Notes: generated by a model from the sequence alone, not told the origin. 64,000 nt of DNA from UBA5109 sp964606735 (GCA_964606735.1 CAZSHI010000001.1:89819-153818); one strand, 5' to 3'. Shown: positions 52,569-62,448, numbered from the stretch's first letter. A program made the numbers and translations.

Positions 52569-52738
52569 GAAAAATTCCCCTACTGCTCCTATTATTCTCG
52601 CTCCTGTATACCATAAATTCCCTAGAGGTTCTATGGTAAAAAGCACATGCTGCTTGCTCTAGAGCGAGTTATTTAGCTCAGGATTCCAGCACTTGGCTGT
52701 GCGATAATAAGCAGCTTACAGACAGGCAGGGTGGTGCT

Positions 52739-53170
52739 ATGAAAGCAAGTGTTAAGTGGATAGAAGCAGCCAAAATGGAAGGCAGGTCCGGCAGTGGTCA
52801 TAGCATGATCATTGATGGACCCGAATCAATTGGCGGGCAGAATCTGGGAATGCGTCCCATGGAGCTGATGTTGATGAGCGTAGGGGCCTGTTCCAGTGTT
52901 GATGTGATTAGCATTCTGAAAAAGGCCAGACAGGAAGTGGAAGACTGCCTGGTTGAAGTTGACGGCGAACGGGCTGATGCGGTGCCGGCAGTTTTTGAAA
53001 AGATACACCTGCATTTTAAAGTCAGCGGAAAGTCCCTGGATGAGCAGAAGGTCATTCGTGCCGTTGAACTTTCTGCCGACAAATACTGCTCGGCATCCAT
53101 CATGCTAAAAAACGCCGGCGTGCAGATGAGTCACAGCGTGGAACTGATTGATACGGCGAGTAGTGCTTGA
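52739..53170 (+). CDS. OsmC-family protein (YhfA-like)
   Basis: The 143-residue protein has GMRPMELMLMSVGACSSVDVISILKKARQEV, with the first conserved Cys in the GACSS motif, and a second reactive Cys in DKYCSASIML, as in OsmC/Ohr peroxidase folds. The fit is to the YhfA branch rather than Ohr. It may be a thiol-dependent peroxidase. It is divergent from crp, as in Pseudomonas, and convergent with coq7, 14 bases away. Confidence 0.93.
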   Translation: MKASVKWIEAAKMEGRSGSGHSMIIDGPESIGGQNLGMRPMELMLMSVGACSSVDVISILKKARQEVEDCLVEVDGERADAVPAVFEKIHLHFKVSGKSLDEQKVIRAVELSADKYCSASIMLKNAGVQMSHSVELIDTASSA

Positions 53171-53184
53171 GTTGGCAAAAAGTC

Positions 53185-53829
53185 CTAAATCCGATAAACC
53201 ACATTTTTCATGAGCTGAGCCATTAGTGTCATGGCGTCGCTGCAAAATGGCGGTAGTTGGGCGGCACCAGCCGATTCAGCGAGTGTGGCATGTTTGGCTT
53301 CATCAATGCGCATCTGGCTAAGAATTGCCTGGCTGGCAAAGTCCTGTTCAGGCAGTTTTTGTAAATGTTCATCCAGGTGATGACAGACCTGGCGTTCCGT
53401 TTCCGCGACAAAACCCAGACTCCATTGATCGCCGGCCATACCTGCCAGAGCACCCAGGCCATATGACATACCATACCAGATAGGATTAAAAAGGCTGGGC
53501 CGACTGCCCAGTTCCTGTAGTCTTTGCTCACACCAGTTCAGGTGATCAATTTCCTCGTCAGCGGCGTCCTGCATGGCCTCCCGGACTTCAGGCAAGTGCG
53601 CAGTCAGGGATTGTCCCTGATACAAGGCCTGAGCGCACACCTCACCGGTATGATTGATACGCATCAAGCCAGCGCTGTGTTTACGTTCTGGCTCACTTAA
53701 TTTACCAGAATTGGCAGTATCTGCCGGATTTTCCCTGGCAGCTGTCACCGAGCCCGGAATCAGGGTTTTAAGGGCGCGGTCAAAATGGCCAATGAGGGTA
53801 TCGCTTATTGCTGCACTGGGTCTAAGCAT
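53185..53829 (-). CDS. coq7: ubiquinone biosynthesis monooxygenase Coq7
   Basis: I chose the ATG at 53829, giving 214 residues and overlapping purD by 8 bases; an upstream extension would run deep into purD. The di-iron hydroxylase shows RINHTGEVCAQALYQGQ, EEIDHLNWCEQRL and EAKHATLAE, the ExxH iron ligands. It adds the last ring hydroxyl in ubiquinone synthesis. It ends the minus-strand cluster purD-purH-fis-dusB. Confidence 0.96.
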   Translation of the reverse strand: MLRPSAAISDTLIGHFDRALKTLIPGSVTAARENPADTANSGKLSEPERKHSAGLMRINHTGEVCAQALYQGQSLTAHLPEVREAMQDAADEEIDHLNWCEQRLQELGSRPSLFNPIWYGMSYGLGALAGMAGDQWSLGFVAETERQVCHHLDEHLQKLPEQDFASQAILSQMRIDEAKHATLAESAGAAQLPPFCSDAMTLMAQLMKNVVYRI

Positions 53830-55117
53830 CAGTCTTTTTCTCCCGGGCCACTGCCCGATAGGCAATATCTCTGCGATAGTATAGCCCGTCCCAGGAAATA
53901 CTGTCTGCCAGTTCATAAGCGGCACGCTGGGCTGCTGTCACCGTATCGCCCAATGCAGTGGCGCACAGCACTCTGCCGCCATTGGTCACTACCTTTCCAT
54001 CCTGCAGGCGGGTACCGGCATGGAATATTTTTTTGTCGCGACTCTGTGCTGAATCCAGCCCACTGATTTCCCTGCCTTTGGCATAGTCATCCGGATAACC
54101 ACCGGCAGCCAGCACCACGCCAACACAGGGTCTGTTATCAAAGTCAATTTCCTGAGTTGATAGCTCACCCGCTAGAGCAGACTGGCACAGTGCAAGCAGG
54201 TCGCTTTGTAAACGCATCATGATGGCTTGTGCTTCAGGATCGCCAAAGCGGCAATTGAACTCAACCACGCGGGGCTCACCCTGTGGTGAAATCATCAGGC
54301 CGGCATAGAGAAAACCGACATAGGTATTGCCCTCGGCAGCCATGCCTGCCACGGTAGGCATGATGACCTCTTGCATAATTCGCTCGTGTACCTCATCACT
54401 GACAACAGGAGCCGGAGAATAGGCTCCCATGCCGCCGGTATTTGGTCCCAGATCACCATCGTCACGGGCCTTGTGATCCTGTGAACTGGCAAAAGGCAAC
54501 GCGTTCTTTCCATCAACCAGGGCAATAAAACTGGCTTCTTCTCCCTGCATGAATTCTTCAATGACCACACGATGGCCAGCGTCGCCGAAGCGATTGCCGG
54601 CCAACATGTCTTCAACACTCTCTTTTGCCTGCTTCAGGGTCTGCGCAATGATGACCCCTTTACCAGCCGCCAGACCATCAGCCTTGATCACGATCGGCAT
54701 AGCCTGCTTATCGAGATAGTCCAGGGCAGCCTCCAGTTCGGTGAAGACCTGATAGTCGGCTGAGGGGATATGGTGGCGTTGCAAAAAATCTTTGGTAAAA
54801 GCTTTGGAACCTTCCAGTTGTGCTGCCCCCTGACTGGGACCAAAGCAGGCCAGTCCCTCGCGCTGGAAGTAGTCGACGATTCCGGCAACCAGAGGCGCCT
54901 CGGGGCCGACAATGCTCAATTCAACATCATTTTCTTTGCAGAACTTGCTCAGTGCCTGAAAATCCATCGGGTCGAGCTCAATATTTTCGAGACCCTTTTC
55001 TGTGGCAGTACCGGCATTGCCAGGCACCACAAATACTCTGTCAGCCAGAGCTGACTGGGCTGCTTTCCAGGCCAATGCGTGTTCGCGTCCGCCGCTTCCG
55101 ATGATCATGATGTTCAT
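53822..55117 (-). CDS. purD: phosphoribosylamine-glycine ligase
   Basis: The 431-residue ATP-grasp enzyme begins MNIMIIGSGGREHALAWK and has GPEAPLVAGIVDYF, PIVIKADGLAAGKGVIIA, RVVIEEFMQGEEASFIAL, DHKARDDGDLGPNTGGMGAYSP and FNCRFGDPEAQ. It ligates glycine to phosphoribosylamine in purine synthesis. It lies 32 bases after purH and overlaps coq7 by 8 bases. Confidence 0.98.
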   Translation of the reverse strand: MNIMIIGSGGREHALAWKAAQSALADRVFVVPGNAGTATEKGLENIELDPMDFQALSKFCKENDVELSIVGPEAPLVAGIVDYFQREGLACFGPSQGAAQLEGSKAFTKDFLQRHHIPSADYQVFTELEAALDYLDKQAMPIVIKADGLAAGKGVIIAQTLKQAKESVEDMLAGNRFGDAGHRVVIEEFMQGEEASFIALVDGKNALPFASSQDHKARDDGDLGPNTGGMGAYSPAPVVSDEVHERIMQEVIMPTVAGMAAEGNTYVGFLYAGLMISPQGEPRVVEFNCRFGDPEAQAIMMRLQSDLLALCQSALAGELSTQEIDFDNRPCVGVVLAAGGYPDDYAKGREISGLDSAQSRDKKIFHAGTRLQDGKVVTNGGRVLCATALGDTVTAAQRAAYELADSISWDGLYYRRDIAYRAVAREKKTDA

Positions 55118-55149
55118 GTACTTGGCTCCGGGATTTGTGCTTGCTGAAA

Positions 55150-56721
55150 TTAATGCCTGAAATGTCGCATGCCGGTGAAAACCATGGCCATGCCGGCAGC
55201 ATCGGCAGCATCAATAACCTGCTGATCATTGACCGATCCACCAGGCTGGATAACGGCAGTGATGCCTGTTGCTGCCGCTGCTTCGATTCCGTCACTGAAA
55301 GGGAAGAAGGCGTCGGAGGCCATGACCGAACCGGCGACCTGTAAGCCTTCATCGGCAGCCTTGATGCCGGCAATTTTGGCTGAGTAGACCCGGCTCATCT
55401 GACCGGCACCTATGCCGATAGTCTGCTGGTCTTTGGCATACACGATGGCATTGGACTTGACGTATTTCACCACTTTCCAGGCAAACATCAGGTCTGCAAT
55501 TTCTTCCGGACTGGGCTGACGTTTGCTGACGACTTTGAGCTCAGACTCGCTGATGCTGCCAGTGTCCAGGTTCTGGACAAGCAAGCCACCTTTGACTTTT
55601 TTGTAATCCAGGGCTGGCTGTACAGATGATTTAAAATCGCCACAACTCAATAAACGCAGATTGGGTTTGCCGCTGATGACTTCTGCTGCAGCAGCCGAGA
55701 CAGAAGGGGCAATAATCACCTCCGTAAACTGTCGCTCAGTGATGGCCCTGGCGCTGGCCTCATCCAGCTCACGGTTAAAGGCAATAATGCCACCAAAGGC
55801 AGATGTTGGATCAGTCTGGTAGGCTTTCTCATAGGCTTGCAGAATAGTGTCAGCGACCCCTACACCGCAGGGGTTGGCATGTTTGACGATGACACAGGCT
55901 GGCTGACTGAAGCTTTTGACACATTCCAGTGCGGCATCGGTATCAGCAATGTTGTTAAAGGACAGCTCCTTGCCCTGCAGCTGTATGGCACTGGAAATAT
56001 TGGCTTCAGCATTATCCGCCTCTACGTAGAAGGCCGCGTTCTGGTGAGGATTTTCACCGTAGCGCATATCCTGTTGCTTGATGAACTGGGCATTGAAGGT
56101 GCGCGGAAATTCACTGCCGCTGTCCACCTTGCCCAGGTAGTTGGCAATGGCGCCGTCATACTGCGCGGTATGCTCGAAGGTTTTAACGGCCAGATTGAAA
56201 CGGCTGGCATGACTGAGCTGATTGTTATTCTCATTTAGTTCATCCAGCACTGGCTGATAATCAGCGGGGTCGACAATCACCGCTACAAAGGCGTGATTTT
56301 TTGCTGCCGCTCTGAGCATGGTAGGTCCCCCGATATCGATATTTTCAATGGCGCTGGCCAAATCACAATCAGGCTTGGCGACTGTCGCCTGAAAAGGGTA
56401 GAGGTTTACTACCACCAGGTCGATGGGAGGAATCCCGTGTTCCTGCATCACGCTGTCATCAGTGCCACGACGGGCAAGGATGCCGCCATGCACTTTCGGA
56501 TGCAGGGTTTTTACCCGGCCATCCATCATTTCCGGGAAACCTGTATAGTCGGCAATTTCGGTGACTGGAACGCCGGCCTCGGCGAGCAGTTTGTATGTGC
56601 CGCCTGTTGAAAGCAGTTCAATACCTCTCTCAGCCAGATTGGCTGCAAACTCCTTGATACTGGATTTATCAGAGACACTTATCAGGGCACGTTTCACAGG
56701 CATTGAACTGGCATCGCTCAT
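55150..56721 (-). CDS. purH: bifunctional AICAR formyltransferase / IMP cyclohydrolase
   Basis: The 523-residue enzyme does the last two steps of IMP synthesis. The N-terminal cyclohydrolase domain has ALISVSDKSSIKEFA, LLSTGGTYKLL and DGRVKTLHPKVHGGIL. The C-terminal transformylase has MRYGENPHQNAAF, SFNNIADTDAALEC, VKHANPCGVGVAD and SNAIVYAKDQQTIGIGAGQMSR. An AAGGAA ribosome-binding site precedes ATG 56721, 25 bases after fis. Confidence 0.98.
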   Translation of the reverse strand: MSDASSMPVKRALISVSDKSSIKEFAANLAERGIELLSTGGTYKLLAEAGVPVTEIADYTGFPEMMDGRVKTLHPKVHGGILARRGTDDSVMQEHGIPPIDLVVVNLYPFQATVAKPDCDLASAIENIDIGGPTMLRAAAKNHAFVAVIVDPADYQPVLDELNENNNQLSHASRFNLAVKTFEHTAQYDGAIANYLGKVDSGSEFPRTFNAQFIKQQDMRYGENPHQNAAFYVEADNAEANISSAIQLQGKELSFNNIADTDAALECVKSFSQPACVIVKHANPCGVGVADTILQAYEKAYQTDPTSAFGGIIAFNRELDEASARAITERQFTEVIIAPSVSAAAAEVISGKPNLRLLSCGDFKSSVQPALDYKKVKGGLLVQNLDTGSISESELKVVSKRQPSPEEIADLMFAWKVVKYVKSNAIVYAKDQQTIGIGAGQMSRVYSAKIAGIKAADEGLQVAGSVMASDAFFPFSDGIEAAAATGITAVIQPGGSVNDQQVIDAADAAGMAMVFTGMRHFRH

Positions 56722-56746
56722 GATGATGGTTTTCCTTGGCTATGGG

Positions 56747-56992
56747 TTAATCAAGTAAGTGGTACTGGCGCAGTTTTTTGCGCAGGGTTCCCCGGTTCAG
56801 TCCCAGCATGCTGGCGGCTTTGCTCTGGTTACTGCGGGCATGTTTCATGACAACGGCCAGCATCGGTGCTTCGACTTCTGCCAGCACCATGTTGTATAGA
56901 TCGCTGATATGTTCCTGATCCACCTCGTTAAGATAGGCTTCCAGGGCTTCATTGACACATTGCTTGAGAGTTTGTGCTTTTACTTCTTTCAT
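56747..56992 (-). CDS. fis: DNA-binding protein Fis
   Basis: The 81-residue protein has the DNA-bending four-helix Fis core: LKQCVNEALEAYL at the start, LYNMVLAEVEAPMLAVVM and the helix-turn-helix NQSKAASMLGLNRGTLRKKL. Fis shapes chromatin and activates rRNA promoters in fast growth. It overlaps the dusB stop by 4 bases (ATGA), the classic dusB-fis operon, and is followed by purH. Confidence 0.97.
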   Translation of the reverse strand: MKEVKAQTLKQCVNEALEAYLNEVDQEHISDLYNMVLAEVEAPMLAVVMKHARSNQSKAASMLGLNRGTLRKKLRQYHLLD

Positions 56993-58002
56993 GCAGCGAT
57001 TTCTCGGGGATTCACAGCTTGTGCCATCTCATGATCCATCATCTTGTGAAAATGCCTCTGCAGTGTCGAAAGCTGATCTGCTGCTGTCTGCAGACTGTTA
57101 AATTCTGTTCTGAAGGATTTTGCAGCAGGAAGCCGATGACAATACCAGGCAACATGCTTACGGGCAATCAGGGTGCCTTTGTATTCTCCATAAAACTTAT
57201 ACAGCTGCTGCAGATGACCGGTAATCATTTCCAGTTGGTCCTGTAGAAGGGGTTCGGGGAGCTCCACACCATGCTGAAGAAAATGCCGGATCTGACGGAA
57301 CAGCCAGGGCCTGCCCTGTGCGGCACGACCAATCATGACACCATCAGCAGCGGTATCTTGCAGAACTCGCCGGGCCTTATGCGGGCTGTTGATATCCCCA
57401 TTGGCAAATACCGGAATGCTCACGGCTTCCTTGATGGCTGCAATGGTGTCATATTCCACCTCGCCTTTGAACATGCACTCTCGGGTGCGTCCATGCACGG
57501 CAAGCGACTGAATACCGAGATCTTCTGCCATGCGTGCAATGCTGAGCCCGTTACGCTGAGTTGGACTCCAGCCTGTACGCATTTTAAGGCTGACCGGCAC
57601 TTCCACAGCACCAAGCACTGCCTGCAAAATATCCCTGACCAGCATTTCATCTTTGAGCAGGGCGGAACCAGCGGCTTTTTTGAGAACTTTTTTGGCCGGA
57701 CAACCCATGTTGATATCAATGATCTGGGCACCGTGCTTGACGTTGAGGCGGGCAGCCTGCGCCATCTGCTCGGGATCCGAACCGGCAATCTGTACAATTC
57801 TTGGACCTTGCTCTCCGGCATGGAAACGCCGCAGACGGCTTTTTTCACTGTGCCATAAGGAGGGGTCACTACTAAGCATTTCAGCAGGAGTCAGGGCGGC
57901 GCCCTGTTGGTGGCATAAAGTACGAAAAGGGTGATCAGTGATGCCGGCCATCGGGGCAAGAACGACCTGGGAGTCGAGTTTGTAGGGCCCTATTCGAATC
58001 AC
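56989..58002 (-). CDS. dusB: tRNA-dihydrouridine synthase B
   Basis: The flavoenzyme has QVVLAPMAGITDHPFR, IVQIAGSDPEQMA, IIDINMGCPAKKV with catalytic Cys, VSLKMRTGW, IQSLAVHGRTRE, VFANGDINSP and GVMIGRAAQGRPWLF. It reduces uridines in tRNA. I place the start at the GTG at 58002, just before IRIGPYKL where the family begins, giving 337 residues; an ATG at 58047 would add 15 residues. It overlaps fis by 4 bases. Confidence 0.94.
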   Translation of the reverse strand: MIRIGPYKLDSQVVLAPMAGITDHPFRTLCHQQGAALTPAEMLSSDPSLWHSEKSRLRRFHAGEQGPRIVQIAGSDPEQMAQAARLNVKHGAQIIDINMGCPAKKVLKKAAGSALLKDEMLVRDILQAVLGAVEVPVSLKMRTGWSPTQRNGLSIARMAEDLGIQSLAVHGRTRECMFKGEVEYDTIAAIKEAVSIPVFANGDINSPHKARRVLQDTAADGVMIGRAAQGRPWLFRQIRHFLQHGVELPEPLLQDQLEMITGHLQQLYKFYGEYKGTLIARKHVAWYCHRLPAAKSFRTEFNSLQTAADQLSTLQRHFHKMMDHEMAQAVNPREIAA

Positions 58003-58077
58003 GTTAGCTTGTGCCTGTTGCGAGAATGCTGGAAAAGAACCGCGCATTCTACTAAAAATTACCACGCCATGTTAAGG

Positions 58078-59646
58078 CTAAGGTGCCCCCGGGTGCCTCA
58101 AAGCAAGACTGTAATTGATGGCTTCGGGACCCGGGTCAACTATTTCAAGCTGTATTTGTACAGAAGCACCAGCCGGCAAGAGTTCGAACTGTTGAAGTTC
58201 GGGATCCAGGTACTCATCAGGTGAAAACAGCCGGTTGGCCAGTAAGCGCCGGTTCAGATCAGTGAAGTTAAGTTCAACGAGCGGGAAGGCCTGGGGGTAG
58301 GTGGCATTATTACGAAAGATAAAATCAATCTGCAGGGCATTTTCACGTTGTGGATGGGCATTGACAAAGAGCTCTTCAGTGCTGAACTGGTTGAGATTGA
58401 ACTGGGCAACAGCCGGACAGCTCAAGACCTGGCAAAGCACATTACTAAAGGGGGCAAAGCGGGCATCCAACAGAAGGCTGTCAATATTTTTCCAGACAGC
58501 CTGTCCAGCCAGGCCCAGCAGCAGGATTACATTGAGGCTTAACAGCAGGTTCTTGAGCAGCCTGGAACTGCCTGCTTGCTGATGAATGGCGATCGGTTCA
58601 TCACTGAGGGAGTCAAAATTTGACTCATCAAGCCGCTCCAGAGAGCTGTCATCATAAAGAGAAGACAGGATTTGCAGCTCCGGTTTCGCCGCTGCTCTAG
58701 CTGCTACTGAGCTGGCTCTGCTATTTTCAGAGGTTTTCGAGCCTATGGAGTGTGCAGCAGAAGCGACAGCCGGATCAGCAGAAAACTCAGCCGATTCCAG
58801 AGTATATTCTTCCTCACTGTCACTTTCCGGCAGGCCAAGGTCAAACTCATTTTCAATTTCATCATTAGCATCTTCGGCAGGGCTGATAGGGTCAGGCTGT
58901 GCAATGCTTTCAGCATCTGAGCTGGCTAAGGCCATGTCTTCGGCGACTTCAGACTCCCTGCTTGCTGGCTCATTTGCCTGGAACTCGTCCCGAAGAAAAG
59001 CCCCAGCATCCTCTTCTTCGTTTGCATCCATGTCAGCTGAAGATTCATTGTCCCAGTTTTCTTCTGACTGGTGCTGGAAAGCAGCGTGATGGAAACTTTC
59101 ATCGACCTCAGCTAGCATTTCGATCTTTTCCAGCGCATCGACTTCCTTTGATACTGTACTTGTCAGAGACTCTTCCTGGGCAAAAATTTCAGCGCCTTCC
59201 TCTTCGGTTTCACAGGTATCCTTATCGAGCGAGGCATCCCTGTCCATGCTTGCTTCCTCATATGTCTGGAATTTCTCCGGGTCTGCGGCCTCGACTTCCA
59301 GGTTTACTTCATCAACTTCATCCAGCGCATCATTAGCGGCTTCAAGGGTCGGGATCTGCAGGTTCTGTAGTTCAGCAGAATCCTGAAACTCTTCAGGCAG
59401 TAGGTCCTCGTATTCCTCGCTTGCCGGCAGTTCAGTATCGTCAAATGCATCATCAGAGCCTGCCCCCCCATCATCAACATCAATGATGCCGAGATCTATT
59501 TCCTCATCGAGGTATAACTGGTGTTCAAGAGCTGAGAAAGTTTGCAGGCAAAAGCCGCACCGGACTATTCCGTGCGCCTTCTGAAGCTGCGATTCGGTAA
59601 TATTGAAAGATGTCTCGCAATGTGGACAGCGTGTGATAAAAGCCAT
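58078..59646 (-). CDS. DUF3426 membrane protein with N-terminal zinc ribbon
   Basis: The 522-residue protein starts with a zinc-ribbon MJ0042-type finger (RCPHCETSFNI, VRCGFCLQTF, four Cys). A very long acidic linker of about 300 residues, mostly Glu, Asp, Ser and Ala, follows, then one transmembrane helix near residue 375 (LLLSLNVILLLGLAGQAVW) and a C-terminal periplasmic DUF3426 domain with NPQRE and PEAINYSLALRHPG. Role unknown. It lies between prmA and dusB, 7 bases after prmA, its usual place. Confidence 0.88.
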   Translation of the reverse strand: MAFITRCPHCETSFNITESQLQKAHGIVRCGFCLQTFSALEHQLYLDEEIDLGIIDVDDGGAGSDDAFDDTELPASEEYEDLLPEEFQDSAELQNLQIPTLEAANDALDEVDEVNLEVEAADPEKFQTYEEASMDRDASLDKDTCETEEEGAEIFAQEESLTSTVSKEVDALEKIEMLAEVDESFHHAAFQHQSEENWDNESSADMDANEEEDAGAFLRDEFQANEPASRESEVAEDMALASSDAESIAQPDPISPAEDANDEIENEFDLGLPESDSEEEYTLESAEFSADPAVASAAHSIGSKTSENSRASSVAARAAAKPELQILSSLYDDSSLERLDESNFDSLSDEPIAIHQQAGSSRLLKNLLLSLNVILLLGLAGQAVWKNIDSLLLDARFAPFSNVLCQVLSCPAVAQFNLNQFSTEELFVNAHPQRENALQIDFIFRNNATYPQAFPLVELNFTDLNRRLLANRLFSPDEYLDPELQQFELLPAGASVQIQLEIVDPGPEAINYSLALRHPGAP

Positions 59647-59652
59647 AAAAAT

Positions 59653-60558
59653 TTATTTCAGCCGTTGTCCGCTAATTCTAACCCAGCCATTTTTTACAGC
59701 GGGAGGATCTAAGTCAAAGTAATCCTGATAGGCGTCCATGACGGCTTGTGCCTGTTCTTCCAGAATACCCGATAGCAGAATGTGGCCACCTGGCATGACC
59801 AGTGCGCTCAAGTAACCAGCAAGTGTGATCAAAGGACCAGCCAGGATATTGGCAAGTAGCAGGTTTTGCTGCCCGATGTCGCCCCGTTTCACAGACTCGA
59901 CACAGTCAGCAGGCAAGAGCACAGGGAAGCGTTCAGGAGCAATTTGGTTTTTTTCACAGTTGTCTCGGCTTGCCAGCAAGGCCTGCGGGTCATTATCAAC
60001 GCCGATCACCGAATCAGCCCCCAGCAGCAATGCCGCAATGCCCAGAATACCGGATCCGCAACCATAGTCGATCACTGTATTGGCCTTGAGATCATGTTCA
60101 TCCAGCCATTCAAGACATAGCGCCGTGGTCGGGTGGGTGCCGGTGCCGAAGGCCAGTCCCGGATCCAGTTTCATGACAATGCCGTCTTCTTCCTGGCTGT
60201 CCGACCAACTGGGATAAATACGCAGGCGCTGTTTGAAAATGATGGGTTTGAACTTGTCCATCCAGGCCCGCTCCCATGGCTGCTCGTCGAGCAGATTGAA
60301 GTCAAGCGGTGGAAAACGTTTGGGTAGATAGCTTTTCTGAATCTGCTGGATGAGTTCCCTGGGGTCCTGCCCGGCTGGAAATAAGGCCTTTAGCGTGATG
60401 TCATTCCACAAAGGCGTTTCGCCTCGGGCTGGTTCCAGCATTGGCTGGTCAGCTGCATCCAGCAGGGTAATGGCCAGCGCACCCTGTTCACAAAGCTGCT
60501 CTTCAAGTTCCTGTGCCTGTTCCGGGTTGGTTCGCACCTGTAACTGAATCCAGCCCAT
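59653..60558 (-). CDS. prmA: ribosomal protein L11 methyltransferase
   Basis: I chose the ATG at 60558 (MGWIQLQVRTNPEQAQ), giving 301 residues; a 29-residue longer frame has no family support. It has the substrate-binding N-terminal domain and the SAM fold with DPGLAFGTGTHPTTALCLEWL, VIDYGCGSGILGIAAL, VIGVDNDPQALLAS and LLANILAGPLI. It trimethylates L11. It follows accC by 22 bases on the minus strand. Confidence 0.96.
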   Translation of the reverse strand: MGWIQLQVRTNPEQAQELEEQLCEQGALAITLLDAADQPMLEPARGETPLWNDITLKALFPAGQDPRELIQQIQKSYLPKRFPPLDFNLLDEQPWERAWMDKFKPIIFKQRLRIYPSWSDSQEEDGIVMKLDPGLAFGTGTHPTTALCLEWLDEHDLKANTVIDYGCGSGILGIAALLLGADSVIGVDNDPQALLASRDNCEKNQIAPERFPVLLPADCVESVKRGDIGQQNLLLANILAGPLITLAGYLSALVMPGGHILLSGILEEQAQAVMDAYQDYFDLDPPAVKNGWVRISGQRLK

Positions 60559-60580
60559 ACTTGTCCTGCTGTTCAGGGAC

Positions 60581-61921
60581 TTAGAGTTTGAGTTTTTCTT
60601 CGAGGTAGTGAATATTGACACCGCCTTCCCTGAAGGCTGCGTCATGAATAATATCCTGGTGCAGGGATATATTGGTTTTTATCCCGTCTACGTGCATTTC
60701 ATCCAGTGCATTGCTCATTCTGGCCAGAGCCTCATCGCGCGTAGCACCAAAAGCAATCAGCTTGGCGATCAGTGAATCATAATGGGGAGGAACGCTGTAA
60801 CCGCTGTACAAATGAGAATCAACTCGTATGCCATTACCACCGGGGGCATGGAATATGTTGACCTTGCCAGGACTGGGTAAAAAATTGCTGGGGTCTTCGG
60901 CATTGATTCGACATTCGATGGCGTGTCCATACAAGCGGATATCTTCCTGTTTTACAGAAAGGGGCAGACCGGATGCGACACGCAATTGCTCCTTGACGAT
61001 ATCAATGCCGGTAATCAGTTCCGTTACGGGGTGCTCAACCTGGACCCTCGTGTTCATTTCAATAAAATAAAAGTTGCCGTCTTCATACAGAAATTCCAGC
61101 GTGCCAGCGCCTCGGTATTTCATGGTTTTGCAGGCCTGGATACAGGTTTCCATGATTTGCTGGCGGGCACTGTCACTGATGCCTGGAGCGGGGGCCTCTT
61201 CAACCACTTTCTGATGACGACGCTGCATGGAGCAGTCGCGGTCACCAAGACTGATGGCATCGCCCTTACCATCACCGATAACCTGAATCTCGACATGTCG
61301 GGGATTGCCGAGAAATTTTTCCAGATAAACGGTCGGGTCGCCGAAAAAAGAACCGGCTTCATTCTGAGTAATAGTGACGGACTTTAACAGAGAGGCTTCA
61401 TTGTGGACGACGCGCATCCCCCTGCCACCACCACCGGCAGCTGCCTTGATCATCACGGGATAACCGATATCCCGGGCAATCTGCAGTGTGCGTGCGGTGT
61501 CCTCAGTTAGCGGGCCGTTGGAACCCGGGACTGTCGGTACGCCCGTTTTGTTCATCACCTCAATGGCTGATACCTTGTCGCCCATGGCCCGGATCGTTTC
61601 AGGACTCGGTCCTATAAATATGAAACCGCATTTTTCAACCTGTTCAGCAAAGTCTGCATTCTCCGACAGAAATCCGTAACCCGGGTGCACAGCATCGGCA
61701 TCCGTCAGTTCCATGGCACTGATCAGTGCCGGTACATTGAGGTAACTGTCAGTGGATTTCGGTGGCCCGATACAAACGGACTCGTCAGCCAGTCTGACAT
61801 GCATGAGATCTTTGTCTGCCGTGGAATGGGCTGCAACGGTTTTGATGCCCATTTCCTTGCAGGCACGCAAAATGCGTAATGCGATTTCACCCCGGTTTGC
61901 GATTAATACTTTTTCCAGCAT
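60581..61921 (-). CDS. accC: acetyl-CoA carboxylase biotin carboxylase subunit
   Basis: The 446-residue ATP-grasp enzyme carboxylates biotin on AccB. It shows MLEKVLIANRGEIALRILRA, HPGYGFLSENADFAE, KAAAGGGGRGMRVVHNE, DRDCSMQRRHQKVVEEAP, FIEMNTRVQVEHPVTE and EDPSNFLPSPG. Length matches E. coli AccC. It follows accB by 43 bases. Confidence 0.98.
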   Translation of the reverse strand: MLEKVLIANRGEIALRILRACKEMGIKTVAAHSTADKDLMHVRLADESVCIGPPKSTDSYLNVPALISAMELTDADAVHPGYGFLSENADFAEQVEKCGFIFIGPSPETIRAMGDKVSAIEVMNKTGVPTVPGSNGPLTEDTARTLQIARDIGYPVMIKAAAGGGGRGMRVVHNEASLLKSVTITQNEAGSFFGDPTVYLEKFLGNPRHVEIQVIGDGKGDAISLGDRDCSMQRRHQKVVEEAPAPGISDSARQQIMETCIQACKTMKYRGAGTLEFLYEDGNFYFIEMNTRVQVEHPVTELITGIDIVKEQLRVASGLPLSVKQEDIRLYGHAIECRINAEDPSNFLPSPGKVNIFHAPGGNGIRVDSHLYSGYSVPPHYDSLIAKLIAFGATRDEALARMSNALDEMHVDGIKTNISLHQDIIHDAAFREGGVNIHYLEEKLKL

Positions 61922-61964
61922 GTAATGTGCCTGAACCTGAATTATTGAGCCAATGGCTTAAGGG

Positions 61965-62426
61965 TTAAACGATGGTGACCAGGGCTTGGTCGTATTCGAC
62001 CGGATCGCCGTCTTCCAGCAGAATGGCCTCTATAACCCCGGCTTTTCCGGCCTCAATCTGGTTCATCATTTTCATGGCCTCGACGATACAGATGACATCA
62101 CCCGCCTTGACCTGCTGCCCGACTTCAACAAATGGCGGAGAGCTTGGAGACGGTGAGCGATAAAAGGTTCCGACCATGGGTGATTTGACAGCATGCCCTT
62201 TGGTGCTGGGAGCACTTTCCGTGCTGGTTTCACTGGAGGGCGCAGTGCTGGGAGCTGGTGCCGATGCAGCAGCAACAGGCGCAGCTTGCGGAGGCGGAGC
62301 AGCATAAGTCTGCATACTGCCACCGCGACTGATTCTGACAGCTTCTTCACCTTCCTTGATCTCAATTTCATTGATGCCTGAGGCTTCAAGCAGTTCGATT
62401 AGTTTTTTGACTTTTCGTATATCCAT
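61965..62426 (-). CDS. accB: acetyl-CoA carboxylase biotin carboxyl carrier protein
   Basis: The 153-residue carrier has an N-terminal domain (MDIRKVKKLIELLEASG), a Pro/Ala/Ser-rich linker at about residues 41-75, and the biotinyl domain with the biotin lysine Lys119 in EAMKMM. It carries biotin between AccC and the transferase in fatty-acid synthesis. It lies 22 bases after aroQ and before accC. Confidence 0.97.
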   Translation of the reverse strand: MDIRKVKKLIELLEASGINEIEIKEGEEAVRISRGGSMQTYAAPPPQAAPVAAASAPAPSTAPSSETSTESAPSTKGHAVKSPMVGTFYRSPSPSSPPFVEVGQQVKAGDVICIVEAMKMMNQIEAGKAGVIEAILLEDGDPVEYDQALVTIV

Positions 62427-62448
62427 GTGTCTCTCTTGAGATTGGCAG

